The notes beneath the pieces were generated by a model. That model saw only the letters and a program-made list of their open reading frames with translations, was not told where the DNA came from and searched no databases. A DNA stretch of 64,000 nucleotides from Gimesia sp. (lineage in GTDB: Bacteria; Planctomycetota; Planctomycetia; Planctomycetales; Planctomycetaceae), in assembly GCA_002706765.1 (NCBI GenBank), contig PAJV01000076.1:310001-374000 (forward strand), in the 5' to 3' direction. Positions 8,616 to 19,300 of the stretch are shown one piece after another. A program made the translations under genes and the position numbers. The first letter of the stretch is position 1; each line of letters starts with the position of its first letter.

Positions 8616-9251
8616 ATGAAACGATTACTGATTTTAGCCATTGTCATGGGTGGGTTTTATCTCACGATGACCGGATTCAGTTCTGCAGATCAGAAACCCA
8701 AAGTTCTTGTTCCTGGGGGAGAGCCTCAGGTCAAAGACACAATTGCACAGGATTCGGACTACCGGGACTATGACCGCTCTGATTTAAAAACAGGACTGGT
8801 CAGAGCCTTTTACGATGCCCTTGTCGCTGCCGAAAATGATATAAATGAGAATGGTGGCATTGAAAACAATGAATTAGGCAGAAATGACGCACTCGGAACT
8901 GAAATTGACAATGAGGGCCTGAAGCAACGTGGTCTGATTCAACGGCAGCGATATATTGGCCCCGATGGAAAAGAACACACCGCATTTGAAGAAGCGCGAC
9001 GGACGATCTATCAGGCAGATCGAATTCTGGCACGTATCAAAGCTGAAAATAAAGTCGCTCTGGAGAAACTCAAGCATCCCCCCCGTCGAATTCTGCCGAG
9101 CCGGGGGCAACAACGTCCCAAAGTGATCGATTTGACTGATAAACAGGCTTTAAAACTGAAAATTGAAGCCCAGGAAAAACAGGTACAGCAACAGCAGCAA
9201 AAGTTGCAGGCACTGAAACAGCAACTGGAAAACAGTTCTGAACCGAATTAG
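8616..9251 (+). CDS. secreted protein of unknown function with C-terminal coiled coil
   Basis: Unrecognised 211-residue protein with a clear signal peptide (MKRLLILAIVMGGFYL..., cleavage near SSA-DQ at residue 24-25). The body is rich in charged residues, and the last 45 residues are a Gln/Lys/Leu coiled coil (EKQVQQQQQKLQALKQQLE). GAGGCAGC precedes the ATG at good distance, which decides this start over an overlapping frame opening at 8561. It is monocistronic and is followed by an intrinsic terminator about 100 bp downstream. A role in the envelope or as a pilus accessory is possible but unsupported. Confidence 0.75.
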   Translation: MKRLLILAIVMGGFYLTMTGFSSADQKPKVLVPGGEPQVKDTIAQDSDYRDYDRSDLKTGLVRAFYDALVAAENDINENGGIENNELGRNDALGTEIDNEGLKQRGLIQRQRYIGPDGKEHTAFEEARRTIYQADRILARIKAENKVALEKLKHPPRRILPSRGQQRPKVIDLTDKQALKLKIEAQEKQVQQQQQKLQALKQQLENSSEPN

Positions 9252-9353
9252 ACGGTGTGCCGTTTTGATGTAATGTCCCAGGTACAGATATTGAGAGACG
9301 CTGCTCAGGAGCAACGTGATGCGTTTCCGCCTGGTTTGAACACAGGAATCAAA

Positions 9354-9395
9354 AGCCGTGCCAGAGGGATTAACTTCGGCACGGCTATTTTTTTT
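9354..9395 (+). terminator. intrinsic terminator overlapping the next convergent gene
   Basis: AGCCGTGCC (9354-9362) and GGCACGGCT (9378-9386) form a 9-bp stem followed by ATTTTTTTT. It ends the transcript of the gene at 8616. The stop codon and last two lysine codons of the convergent propeller gene (minus strand) are built from the stem end and the T tract. Confidence 0.85.
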
Positions 9396-10776
9396 GGAGA
9401 TCAAGGCAGATCAGTCTTTTTTCATCACGCAGATAGAGTTTACGATCTGCCAGCGCGGGATGGGCCCAGGCTTTGAATTCGAGCAAACCGGTCAGTTTGC
9501 CTTTCTCGTGATATTCCGTCGGATTGGCTTCGGCCAGAATCAGTGTCCCCTGCTCTGTCAGGCAGATCAGATGCCCTTCCGCGGCGATCTGAGTGCATTT
9601 TCCCACACGACGGGTCTGCCATTGTATCTTCCCTCGCTGCATATCCAGGCACCGATAGGAGACAGATGCCAGGTCGCCGTGTGGACCATAAATATAGCCG
9701 TCTCTGATGATACTGGTCGCAAACTGATTCTGCAGTGAGAGGCTTTTCCATTGAGAGATCGGTCTGATTTCTTCTTTCTGACGAAATAAAGCAAACCGCA
9801 TGCAGCCCGTACCGTAAGCGGAAGAAATGAAAAGTGATTCATCATTCCAGACAGGCGTAGCGCAGTTACAGTTGTATTTGTTACCCCAGACAATCCGCCA
9901 GAGCAGACTCCCTTCTTCGGGATTCAACGAGAGGATTGATGAGCCGGTCGGCACAATAATCTGTCGCTGATCCAGCGTCTCAATCACGATGGGAGAGCCA
10001 TATCCGGGCGGATCGTTGCCTGCTCCCCAGACCAGTTTTCCCGTATCCTTGTTGAGGGCAATCACCGAGTTATTGTTATCTCCTCCCGGCTGAAGGATAA
10101 CCAGATCTCCTTCGATCAGCGGGGAGGCGGACATCCCCCAGTAATATAAAGTCTGTTCTTCCTGTCGCGGCGCGCCGCTGATCTGAAAAATATTGACTTT
10201 CCAGAGAATCTCACCCGAGTTTGCATTCAGACAAAGTAAATCTCCGGCAGGTAGCAGGCAGTACAGTTTGCCGGCGTGGTAAGTCGGTGTAGAACGGGGG
10301 CCGCGCGCCTGTTTCTGATGATCGATATAAGTAGGGGCGGCGACAGTAGACCAGAGTTTTTTCCCGGTCTGGATATCGAAGCAGAACACGAGATCATTCG
10401 TCAGATGCGTGGCCATTGTCCAGAGACGACCCTCGGCAATGACCATTGAAGAATAACCACCTCCCAGGGGAACCCGCCACAAAACGGCTGGTTTATGCAC
10501 ATTCCAATCCAGGTTCAGACCTGTTTCATCGGAAATCCCATTTCGATGATTGCCCAGAAACGAGGTCCAGGGTTCTGATCCTGGTTGGGAACGGGAAGGC
10601 TGGACGGGAGCTTCGGTTGCTTGCGGAGTTTGAGGTTTCCCGGGATTAATCTCGGGCAACTGGCCATTCACCAGGTTCGTCGACAGAATCAGGCCCATCA
10701 GGAATACGAAAAATGCAGATAGAGCCGGTTTGTTGAAATACGCGTGCTTCTCTCGCCTCGTTTCGGGCCAATTCAT
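9385..10776 (-). CDS. PQQ-like (BamB-like) beta-propeller protein
   Basis: Exported beta-propeller made of PQQ-like repeats, a group hugely expanded in planctomycetes; some relatives are BamB or quinoprotein-like, but most have no assigned activity. A hydrophobic signal (ALSAFFVFLMGLILSTNLVNG) precedes a Pro/Gln-rich linker and then repeats such as GKKLWSTVAAP, GEILWKVNIF and GKLVWGAGND. No calcium/PQQ dehydrogenase signature is seen, so an enzyme role is not claimed. I use the ATG at 10776 with a GGA upstream; TTG at 10785 is the alternative. It is a paralogue of the gene at 12696: both contain a GYSS motif about 20 residues after a DETGL/YETGL motif. Confidence 0.85.
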   Translation of the reverse strand: MNWPETRREKHAYFNKPALSAFFVFLMGLILSTNLVNGQLPEINPGKPQTPQATEAPVQPSRSQPGSEPWTSFLGNHRNGISDETGLNLDWNVHKPAVLWRVPLGGGYSSMVIAEGRLWTMATHLTNDLVFCFDIQTGKKLWSTVAAPTYIDHQKQARGPRSTPTYHAGKLYCLLPAGDLLCLNANSGEILWKVNIFQISGAPRQEEQTLYYWGMSASPLIEGDLVILQPGGDNNNSVIALNKDTGKLVWGAGNDPPGYGSPIVIETLDQRQIIVPTGSSILSLNPEEGSLLWRIVWGNKYNCNCATPVWNDESLFISSAYGTGCMRFALFRQKEEIRPISQWKSLSLQNQFATSIIRDGYIYGPHGDLASVSYRCLDMQRGKIQWQTRRVGKCTQIAAEGHLICLTEQGTLILAEANPTEYHEKGKLTGLLEFKAWAHPALADRKLYLRDEKRLICLDLQKK

Positions 10777-10840
10777 CTTGAACAATCCATTAAAAGTGGC
10801 ACTTCAGCTGATTTGCAATCCATATTATTCAGCGTGCTGA

Positions 10841-11305
10841 CTACTCGACCTCTACCCAGAGAGCCAGTTGAACGGCTGCATTTAAGGGCATTTCTGAGAT
10901 CCCCAAAGCTATCCGAGTATGTTTGCCTCTATCACCAAAGATGTCAGTTAAGAGCTGTGAGGCGTCATTCAATACATAAGGTTGTCGATCAAATCCAGGC
11001 GCGGAATGGACGTACCCCTCCAGACGGATAATGCGTTTGATCTTTGAAAGCTCTCCTGTCACGGCTTTAATTTGAGCCAGGGCATTCAGCAGACAAAGGC
11101 AGGCGGCATTGGATCCATCGTCTTCATGCAACTGATCCCCCACTTTTCCCTTGAACATCAATTCGCTGCCTATAAATGGCAACTGTCCGCTGGTGACAAT
11201 GACATTTCCAAACTGGGTGGCGGGAATGTATGATCCCACAGCCTGAGGAGGAGAAGGCAGTGTGTGTCCCAGTTCCTGGATGCGTGATTCGGGGGTCTGG
11301 CTCAT
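10841..11305 (-). CDS. RidA/YjgF-family protein
   Basis: 154-residue member of the RidA (YjgF/YER057c/UK114) superfamily, which contains reactive enamine/imine deaminases and related hydrolases that act as homotrimers in the cytosol. Recognisable segments are GNVIVTSGQLPF, the central NALAQIKAVTGELSKIKRIIRLEGYV helix-strand and the C-terminal ALGISEMPLNAAVQLALWVEV. The canonical active-site Arg of RidA (usually RxxxxxxxLP) appears replaced by RIALGISEMPLNA, a subgroup often annotated as RidA-like or LpsA-like. AGAGGA precedes the ATG. The gene lies 64 bp upstream of the propeller gene on the same strand and may be cotranscribed. Confidence 0.88.
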   Translation of the reverse strand: MSQTPESRIQELGHTLPSPPQAVGSYIPATQFGNVIVTSGQLPFIGSELMFKGKVGDQLHEDDGSNAACLCLLNALAQIKAVTGELSKIKRIIRLEGYVHSAPGFDRQPYVLNDASQLLTDIFGDRGKHTRIALGISEMPLNAAVQLALWVEVE

Positions 11306-11473
11306 TGTGAGTGAAATCCTCTGAAGGTGAATTTGGTATCAGCAACTGCTTTGGCAGTCATCACTGCAGCGGAATCATAACATATTTTAAGCCGTCCCCA
11401 CCAGTAGAAGTGACAGGGAATCAACTGAATTTCGCGCTGAACAGCGCGAACCGGTTCAATAGAAAACAAAGAA

Positions 11474-12508
11474 ATGAATTCAGAGCGCGCAGACAGTCAG
11501 GATCATCTAAAGGAGCCCTCTTCCAGACCCAGGCTGCGAACATCAATTCACATCTGGCTGTTGAAAGCGAGCGTGCTTCTGATTTCCGTCTTCTGGTGCC
11601 TGGCCATCTCAATACGTTTTACGATCCGAGACTCCAGCAGTGCGATTGCGGCTCTGATTTTTTATATGTCGCCTTTGATTTTGTTAAGTCTGGGGGCTTT
11701 CGTCCTTTGCATACTGACCTGGAGAGTGCACTGGCGGCGGATCGCTGTGATCTGGTTCCTGCTCTCGATTATGACCGGGATCTGGTGCTGGAAGACACAG
11801 TTCCTCAGTAATATAAATGAGAACAGAACAGCAGGCCACGACCAGACAGTGACGCGAGCTCTGTTCTGGAATATAGGTGATCGAATCTGGGGAATGGAAC
11901 ATGTCATCAATGAATTACAGCAACTCGATCCGGATCTGATCGGCCTGGTCGAAGCCGGCGCTGATTCTGCTGAAATGAAGCAGTTCTGGAAGCAGTCATT
12001 CCCGGATCATTCCTACCAGGTTGTTCAGAATGGTTTTGTATTTCTTTCTCGTCTTCCGATCGCAGAAATTTCTGCAGGCAGGCTGGCTGATATGGGGCAT
12101 TATCTGAACCTTCAGTTAGCGTCCGATCGGCCAGATATCAGAGCTCCTGATGTTTTTCTGGTGGATATCAACAGCAATGTATTGAAATCAAGAAGAGCGG
12201 CTCTCAACGAACTGGCAGTTCAGGTCTCTTCGTTGAACCAGCAACCGGTGCTGTTGCTGGGAGACTTTAATACACCAGCAGATTCCGTGCACTTTGACCC
12301 GTTGAGAAAGACTCTACAAAACAGCCTTGAAGTAGCCGGCGACGGTTATCTGGCGACCTGGCCACTGCCTGTACCCGTGCTGGATCTGGATGGTATCTGG
12401 GTGAATCGATTCATAAAACTTCATCGAGCAGAGAATCGCTGGACCTGGGTTTCTGATCATCGACCTGTGTATATAGAAATGACTTTCGACTCTCAGCAGC
12501 AAAAATAA
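11474..12508 (+). CDS. membrane-anchored endonuclease/exonuclease/phosphatase-family hydrolase
   Basis: 344-residue protein with three N-terminal membrane segments (about 31-50, 60-82, 90-108) followed by an EEP (DNase I-like) domain facing outward. The domain shows the expected motifs: LFWNIGD, the metal-binding Glu in DLIGLVEAGAD, LLLGDFNTP and a terminal SDHRPVYIEM with the catalytic Asp-His. The same layout is common in bacterial YafD-like proteins. The substrate (nucleic acid, phospholipid or phosphoinositide-type) cannot be told from sequence. The gene is divergent from the RidA-like gene, with 168 bp between. Confidence 0.9.
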   Translation: MNSERADSQDHLKEPSSRPRLRTSIHIWLLKASVLLISVFWCLAISIRFTIRDSSSAIAALIFYMSPLILLSLGAFVLCILTWRVHWRRIAVIWFLLSIMTGIWCWKTQFLSNINENRTAGHDQTVTRALFWNIGDRIWGMEHVINELQQLDPDLIGLVEAGADSAEMKQFWKQSFPDHSYQVVQNGFVFLSRLPIAEISAGRLADMGHYLNLQLASDRPDIRAPDVFLVDINSNVLKSRRAALNELAVQVSSLNQQPVLLLGDFNTPADSVHFDPLRKTLQNSLEVAGDGYLATWPLPVPVLDLDGIWVNRFIKLHRAENRWTWVSDHRPVYIEMTFDSQQQK

Positions 12509-12695
12509 GGCCTTGAATTTCCAGTGAGAGGTTTGATTTGTTCTAATCCTGAAACGGGAGAAACGTGTTCAAACTTCGACAATTCAGGTTTCCTGCTTCA
12601 TCCCGTGACCGGAGTGCAGTATAATCGAGTCCTGTTTACGGATTTTTTAACACCAGATTCTGTAGTCCGGTTTCCCCGAATCAGAAGGATTTCTC

Positions 12696-14258
12696 ATGCG
12701 ATCTGTCAGTCGATTGAGTTTGTTGGTCAGTCTGTTGGCGATCAGTGTCAGCAGCAGAGTTGAGGCGGCTATCTTCAGCGGAGAAATCCAATCCGTTTCT
12801 GCGGCACAAAAACAGGTCGTGATTAAATCGAGCCAGGGAAAAGAAAAAAGCTTTCTGATTCCTGCAGACGTGCCCGTCACATTCAACGGGAAACCTGCTG
12901 AATTCGAGCAGTTTGAAATCGGGCAGAGAGCCACGGTTTTCACTTCATCCAAGGGCGAAATCACCCGCTTTTCCGTCCGAGAGGCCGTAGCAAAAAAAAC
13001 GGGTGAACCTGCCAGTGGTTCAAAAAAAACAATGAAGGAACGCAAAAGTACGGTAACATCGGGAGCAGAACCTGCTGCACAGGGCTGGACGCAGTTCCGG
13101 GGACCGGATCGGCGAAATATTTCCTATGAGACCGGCTTGAGCAAGGATTGGAACCAGAATCCCCCCAAACTGTTATGGACGGCGCGGGGCCTGGGTGAAG
13201 GATACTCGTCTGTTTCATTGAGTGGAAATCTGCTGTATACGATGGGCACAAAAGGCAATGAAGAAACAGTGATAGCCATTGATGTCAATACTGGTGAAAT
13301 CGCCTGGACACATTCCAACGGGCCTATGTTTCAAAATAATCAGGGCAATGGTCCTCGTTCTACGCCCACTATTGATGGCGATCAGATTTATGCATTGGGC
13401 GCCAATGGAAATCTGGTAAGTCTGTCAGCCAAAGATGGCAATGTGGAATGGAGTAAGAATATCCTCCAGGAGTTTAACGCACGCAATATTGTCTGGGGAA
13501 TCAGTGAGTCACCACTGATTGACGGGGATCAGCTGATCTGTACTCCGGGGGGACAGGGAGCAACCATGGTTGCTTTAAAGAAACAGGACGGCAGCCTCAT
13601 CTGGAAATCGAATGTACCCGGAAATCCGCAGGCCGGTTATGCCTCTGCCATTACTATTAATACTGGAGGTATCAGGCAGTATGTGAATTTCACACATGCC
13701 GGTGTGATGGGGATCGAGGCTGCCAGTGGCAGACCTTTGTGGGGGAATGACAAGGCGGCAAACAAAACAGCGAACTGCTCTGCCCCTGTTTTCTTTGCGG
13801 AGAAAAATTCGATATTTTATGCTTCCGGATACGGGACCGGGGGTGCCCTGGTTCAATTATCGGCGGCTCAAAATGGAGTCAACGCGCAACTGGCATTCTT
13901 CACTCCCGAAATGAAAAATCACCATGGTGGAATGGTGGAAGTGGATGGCTTCCTGTATGGCGCGAGTGACCCGGGCGTATTGATCTGCATCAATCTGTCT
14001 AACGGGCAGACTGTCTGGCAGGATCGCTCTGTAGGTAAAGGTGCACTGACTTGTGCCGACGGGCATCTCTATCTGAGAAGCGAAAAAGGACCGGTGGCGC
14101 TGGTAGAAGTCAACCCGAAAGCATATGTGGAAAAAGGTCGCTTTAACCAGCCGGATCGCAGTGGAAATATGGCCTGGCCTCACCCGGTCGTCGTCGATGG
14201 CAAGCTGTTTTTGCGGGATCAGGATCTCCTGTTATGTTATGATGTCCGCAGCAGGTAA
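12696..14258 (+). CDS. PQQ-like beta-propeller protein with N-terminal beta domain
   Basis: 520-residue exported protein. It has a signal peptide (RLSLLVSLLAISVSSRVEA), a small beta-rich domain (about 25-95: FSGEIQSVSAAQKQVVIKSS) not found in the paralogue at 9385, a charged linker, and then an eight-bladed-type PQQ-like propeller with repeats such as TGEIAWTHSNGP, GNVEWSKNIL and GSLIWKSNVPG. Typical planctomycete surface or periplasmic propeller of unknown activity. AGAAGGA precedes the ATG. The sulfatase follows 114 bp downstream on the same strand, so the pair may act together in polysaccharide handling; this is inference. Confidence 0.85.
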   Translation: MRSVSRLSLLVSLLAISVSSRVEAAIFSGEIQSVSAAQKQVVIKSSQGKEKSFLIPADVPVTFNGKPAEFEQFEIGQRATVFTSSKGEITRFSVREAVAKKTGEPASGSKKTMKERKSTVTSGAEPAAQGWTQFRGPDRRNISYETGLSKDWNQNPPKLLWTARGLGEGYSSVSLSGNLLYTMGTKGNEETVIAIDVNTGEIAWTHSNGPMFQNNQGNGPRSTPTIDGDQIYALGANGNLVSLSAKDGNVEWSKNILQEFNARNIVWGISESPLIDGDQLICTPGGQGATMVALKKQDGSLIWKSNVPGNPQAGYASAITINTGGIRQYVNFTHAGVMGIEAASGRPLWGNDKAANKTANCSAPVFFAEKNSIFYASGYGTGGALVQLSAAQNGVNAQLAFFTPEMKNHHGGMVEVDGFLYGASDPGVLICINLSNGQTVWQDRSVGKGALTCADGHLYLRSEKGPVALVEVNPKAYVEKGRFNQPDRSGNMAWPHPVVVDGKLFLRDQDLLLCYDVRSR

Positions 14259-14372
14259 TGCGGGGTTTCTTTCTGCCGGCGAACCCCTGTTCCACTCTCC
14301 TGCACTACATATGGCTGTTGGGGAGCCTGGACAAAGAGATGCTTTACAACTTTTGATTTGAAAGAAAATGAT

Positions 14373-16289
14373 ATGCGGTTTCGAAGTGCTCTGCTGAATC
14401 AGTTTACCTGGTTCTTGTTCTGTATATTTCTTGTTTGCACGGGATTGACTTCGGTCAGTCATTCTGCGGCAGACTCGGAAACGGTGCGGCCTAATATTCT
14501 GTGGATTACAAGTGAAGATAATGGTCCCCATCTGGGATGTTACGGGGATGAGTATGCGGATACTCCCCATATAGACAAACTGGCTTCAAAAGGCATGATC
14601 TATCTGAACTGCTGGTCGACCGCTCCGGTATGTGCGCCCGCGCGAACCACTTTGATTACCGGTATGTATCCCACCTGTCTGGGAGCCGAGCATATGCGGA
14701 GTATGGTCAAGCTGCCTGAGAATATAAAGTTGTACCCACAGTACCTGAGGCAGGCTGGCTATTACTGCACGAATAACAGTAAAGAAGATTACAATGTGGA
14801 GAAAGCTGGACAAATCTGGGATCAATCCAATGGTAAGGCTCACTGGAAAAATCGAAAACCGGGACAACCTTTCTTTGCGGTCTTCAATCATACAATCAGT
14901 CACGAAAGTAAAATACGAAATCGGCCGCACACTCTGGTGCATGATCCTGCCAAGGTCCGGGTTCCCGCGTATCATCCCGATACTCCAGAAGTCCGCCATG
15001 ACTGGGCACAGTATTACGATCGGATCACGGAAATGGATGCGCTGGTCGGCAGGAATCTCAAAGAGCTGGCAGACGCCGGTCTCACCGAAGATACAATCAT
15101 TTTCTATTATGGAGATCATGGCTCAGGCATGCCCCGCAGCAAACGCTGGCCATATAATTCCGGCTTGCAGGTTCCCCTGGTGGTGTATGTTCCTCCAAAG
15201 TTTCGCAAGCTGGCTCCCGCCGATTACCAGGCCCGGGGAAAAACAGATCGCCTGGTAGGTTTTGTTGACTTTGCTCCTACCGTACTGAGTCTGGCAGGCA
15301 TCAAACCGCCGCAGCATATGCAGGGGGATGCCTTCATGGGAGAATTTAATACCACACCGCAAGAGTATCTGTTCGGCTTTCGAGGCAGAATGGATGAACG
15401 CTACGATCTGGTGCGATCAGTCCGAGACCAGCGTTACCTCTATATCAAAAACTACATGCCCCACAAAAAGTATGGCCAGTATCTGAATTACATGTTCCAG
15501 ACACCCACGACCCAGATCTGGAAGAAAATGTACGACGCCGGCGAACTCAAGCCACCCCAAACCTATTTCTGGGAGACGAAGCCCGCTGAAGAACTATACG
15601 ATCTCCAGACAGACCGGGACGAAGTCAATAATCTGGCTGACTCGGCGGAACATCAAAAGATACTGGAAGAACTGAAGCAGGCACAGCATAAAAAAATCCT
15701 CGCAATCAGAGACCTTGGCTTTTTACCGGAAGCAGAGTTTCACAGCCTGGCAGAGGGAAAAGCTCCTTATCTGATTGGTCAGAACAAAGACCTGTATCCC
15801 CTCAAACAGATTTTAAAGATGGCAGACCTCGCATCTTCCGGGAAACCCTCTGGTGTGGATCAGCTGATCAAAGGGCTCTCCAATCAGAATTCTGGCATCT
15901 GCTACTGGGCTGCGATGGGCTTGTTGATGCGGGGCGAAAAAGCGGTCGCGCAGGCCCAGGAGCCCCTTCAACAAGCTTTGGAAGATCCTTCCAAATCAGT
16001 GCGTTGTATCGCGGCGGAGGCACTCGGGAAATATGGTGACCAGCAGGACGTCGAAAATGCCGTCGACACTCTGGTGTCTCTGTCCAATCTGAATCAGGAT
16101 GGAGTTTATGTGGCGATGCTGGCATTAAATGGCCTGGACAAGCTGGGAAGTCAAAAAGTCGCCTGGGTACAGGACCAGATTGCCAGGTTGCCTCTGAAGA
16201 ATGATCAACTGGACCGACGGTTGCAATCGTATGTAGGCCGACTGGTAGAGCGTCTGCAGGAACAGCAGGATCAAGCTGCAGAGAAATAA
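14373..16289 (+). CDS. sulfatase with C-terminal HEAT-like domain
   Basis: Exported type I sulfatase (alkaline-phosphatase superfamily) that would hydrolyse sulfate esters, probably on sulfated polysaccharides, in the periplasm. From the ATG at 14373 the signal peptide covers about 1-31. The formylglycine motif is C87-APAR, and the metal site near the N-terminus reads ITSEDNG, with Glu where most sulfatases have the first Asp. YYGDHGSGMPRSKRWPYNSGLQVP carries the second metal-binding stretch. The last 150 residues form HEAT-like helical repeats (GICYWAAMGLLMRG, SVRCIAAEALGKYG), a planctomycete variation. An in-frame TTG at 14358 is the alternative start. A maturase is not in the window. Confidence 0.92.
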   Translation: MRFRSALLNQFTWFLFCIFLVCTGLTSVSHSAADSETVRPNILWITSEDNGPHLGCYGDEYADTPHIDKLASKGMIYLNCWSTAPVCAPARTTLITGMYPTCLGAEHMRSMVKLPENIKLYPQYLRQAGYYCTNNSKEDYNVEKAGQIWDQSNGKAHWKNRKPGQPFFAVFNHTISHESKIRNRPHTLVHDPAKVRVPAYHPDTPEVRHDWAQYYDRITEMDALVGRNLKELADAGLTEDTIIFYYGDHGSGMPRSKRWPYNSGLQVPLVVYVPPKFRKLAPADYQARGKTDRLVGFVDFAPTVLSLAGIKPPQHMQGDAFMGEFNTTPQEYLFGFRGRMDERYDLVRSVRDQRYLYIKNYMPHKKYGQYLNYMFQTPTTQIWKKMYDAGELKPPQTYFWETKPAEELYDLQTDRDEVNNLADSAEHQKILEELKQAQHKKILAIRDLGFLPEAEFHSLAEGKAPYLIGQNKDLYPLKQILKMADLASSGKPSGVDQLIKGLSNQNSGICYWAAMGLLMRGEKAVAQAQEPLQQALEDPSKSVRCIAAEALGKYGDQQDVENAVDTLVSLSNLNQDGVYVAMLALNGLDKLGSQKVAWVQDQIARLPLKNDQLDRRLQSYVGRLVERLQEQQDQAAEK

Positions 16290-16297
16290 AATGAAAG

Positions 16298-16337
16298 GGA
16301 GCGTAAATACTGTTGTCGTATTTACGCTCCACTTTTG
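16298..16337. terminator. bidirectional terminator between convergent genes
   Basis: GGAGCGTAAATAC (16298-16310) and GTATTTACGCTCC (16318-16330) form a perfect 13-bp stem with a 7-nt loop. Short T-rich stretches follow on both strands. It separates the sulfatase from ileS. Confidence 0.85.
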
Positions 16338-16340
16338 ATT

Positions 16341-19300
16341 TCAGGATGAAGCCTTTTCGATCCGGAGCGACACCTTGCTGTTACCGATCGAAACTTCCTT
16401 ACTGTCACCCGCCAGTTCAGACTGTTCCAGCTGATCCCCGAGTGTTTCGCCGAGGATGTAGTCTGACCAGTTGGTGACTGCTTCTTTGACTTCGGTCGCG
16501 TCTGCCGGATTGAAGAAAATTTTGATCCGGTCTTCTATCTCCAGATCTGCTTCTTTGCGCAACTGCTGAATCTGCCGCACAAAGTCACGGGCCATGCCTT
16601 CCTGTTCGAGTTCAGGGGTGAGCTTCGTGGAAACGGCGATCTGAATCCCCTGCTCGTCCGCACAGACCCAGTCGGCCGCCTGCTCGGTACCCACCAGAAC
16701 GTCATCCGGTTCAAGATCAATCTGATTGCCTGCCAGATCGAGGGATACCGATTCGCCACGTCTGAGCGGCCCGAGTACTTCATCGCCGACTTCGGGGAGT
16801 TGCTGACGCAGCATACCCAGCAGCTTACCGTACTTCGGTCCCAGTGTTTTCAGATTCGGTTTGTAGGTGTAACTGACCAGATCATCCAGGTTCTCGCAGC
16901 GCGTCACCAGTTTGATGTTCAATTCTTCTTCGATCGTCGTGGCCAGGCTTACGATCGCATCTGACTGCTGTGTCGTCTGGCAGGCGAATCGTAATTCCGC
17001 CAGAGGCTGACGGACCCGCTGGTTGGATTCATCACGCAGTTTGTGACCCAGTTTCACGACGATCTGTGCCTGAGCCGCCCGGAAGTTGAGTTCTTCGTCA
17101 AGCAGTGAAGCATCACATTCCGGAAAATCACAGAGGTGCACACTCTGAGGAGCAGACTGGTCCCAGCTGGTAACCAGATTCTGATACATGCGTTCGCTGA
17201 GGAACGGGATGCTGGGAGCCAACGCTTTGGAAAGTGTGACCAGCACTTCGAACAGGGTCTGATAGGCGGCCAGCTTATCGGTATCGTTGGCATCCTGGGA
17301 ACGCCAGAAGCGACGTCGATTGCGTCTGATGTACCAGTTCGAGAGATCATCGATGAATGCCGTGGCGTTTTTCAGAAAACCGGCGAAATTATATGCTTCG
17401 ATTTCCGTTTTCGCAGAAGCGAGCAGGGCCTGCAGGTTTGATAAAATCCAGCGGTCAATTTCCGGGCGGTCTGCCACAGGAATCCGGTCCTGCGCGGGAT
17501 CAAACTCATCCAGTCGTGCGTAGTTGACAAAGAAAGCATAGGAGTTCCAGAGAGGAATCAACACCTGCCGACGGATTTCATCAGCGGGTTTACTTTCCAC
17601 CAGGCAGGTTGGAGTACCTTCCCGGGTTTCACTGATCGGGCCCTCGGGGGTTTCCAGAGTCACATGCTGTTCGGGATTTCGCATACCGAACCTCAGGTCC
17701 GAGGCGGGATTGTGCGCGAGGTACATCCAGCGCATGGTATCGACGCCCAGTTGCTCGGCGGCTTCTTCGAACCAGATAGCGGTGCCATCTGATTTGTGCA
17801 TCGGTTTACCTTCCTCATTCAACACCAGTCGATAACCAAGCAGTGTTTTGAAGGGGGGCGTCCCATCCATCATGGTTGCCATCGAGAGCAACGCATAGAA
17901 CCAGTTGCGGAACTGTCCGGGGAAACATTCGGTAACCAGGTCTGCGGGATACCATTTTTCCCACTCCGCCTGGTTCGTATTGTACTGCATGGTGGAGAAA
18001 GGCACGATGCCCGCATCGAGCCACGGATTTCCGACATCCGGGATACGCGACATCAGATTTCCGGTTTTCGGATTTTTGAGTTTGACTGCGTCGATCCAGG
18101 GGCGATGCGGAGTGTGACCTTCCAGCGCTTCCCAGCCTTCGACTGCGCGTTCTTTCAACTCAGCCAGAGAGCCAATGACTTCGAAATCCCCGGTTTCTTC
18201 ATCGACCCAGATCGGCAGGGCCAGCCCCCAGAAGCGTTTTTTGGAGACCATCCAGTCCCGCATGTTGGTGAGCCATTCCAGCTCGTGCTGCTCACCATCA
18301 ATGCTGGAAGGAACCCAGTCTATCTGACGGGTGACATCTTTAATCTCTTCCCGCCAGTCCATATTGATAAACCATTCATCGACCAGGCGGAAGATTAGCT
18401 CATCGCCGGTCCGCCAGCAGTGTGGATAGATGTGCGGGTAAGGTTCCACAGAGACCAGCAGATCTTTTTCTTTCAGGCGTTCGAATACCAGCTCCGGTGT
18501 GGCGGGATCGATGGCTTCTTTGCCCGTGAATTCCCCGAAGCCCTCTTCAAAGCGACCGTCTTCACCCAGGGGGGCGATTGCCACCAGCCCCAGCTGTTTA
18601 CCCAGTTGGTGGTCGACATCTCCACAACCCGGTGCGGTATGTACGATGCCGGTTCCCTCGCCGGCGACAACGTGTGGATTGCCTTTGAAGTCCCTGCCGC
18701 CATCTACGACTTTGTGGCAGGAGATGCCGGTCTGATCCAGCAGGGTTTCGTCACTGGGATGACCGCCGGGTGCCTGTTGGGCGGGAAGATCGTCAAAAGG
18801 ACCCGTATATTCCCAGCCCACCATCTGGGCCCCCTTGATGGTCTCAAGGATTTCATAGCCCCCCTGCTCTTTAAAGATCTGGGCCAGTGTTTTCAGTTTG
18901 GGAACATCTTTCGGCCAGGACCACTCCGGGCGTCCAAATCCCTCTTTGAATTCCCGACTCAACCGCTGGTATTCCAGGTTGTCTTTGGCGAAGTAATAGA
19001 CGGCGTCATCTTTTTTCGCACGGAGTTTGACGTATTCGAGGTCGGGGTTGATGGCAGCAGCCACGTTACTGGTCAGCGTCCAGGGAGTCGTGGTCCAGAT
19101 CAGCAGGTATTCCTTTTCGCGATCCTTGAGAGGGAACCGCACGAACACCGACTTATGGACAGACAGCTTCCGTCCGTCAGCGACTTCCATCTGACTGTAG
19201 GCACTGCCTCCGCGTCCTGACCAGGGCATGACGTCGTGCCCACGATAAACTTTCCCCCGTTCAAAACATTTCTTGAGAAATGTCCAGATGGTTTCGTTAT

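Noticed and set aside
17796-19220. Long plus-strand frames (200 and 266 codons) opposite ileS
   Set aside because: They lie wholly inside the confidently assigned ileS gene on the other strand, have no RBS and no protein-like domains; they mirror its codon bias.
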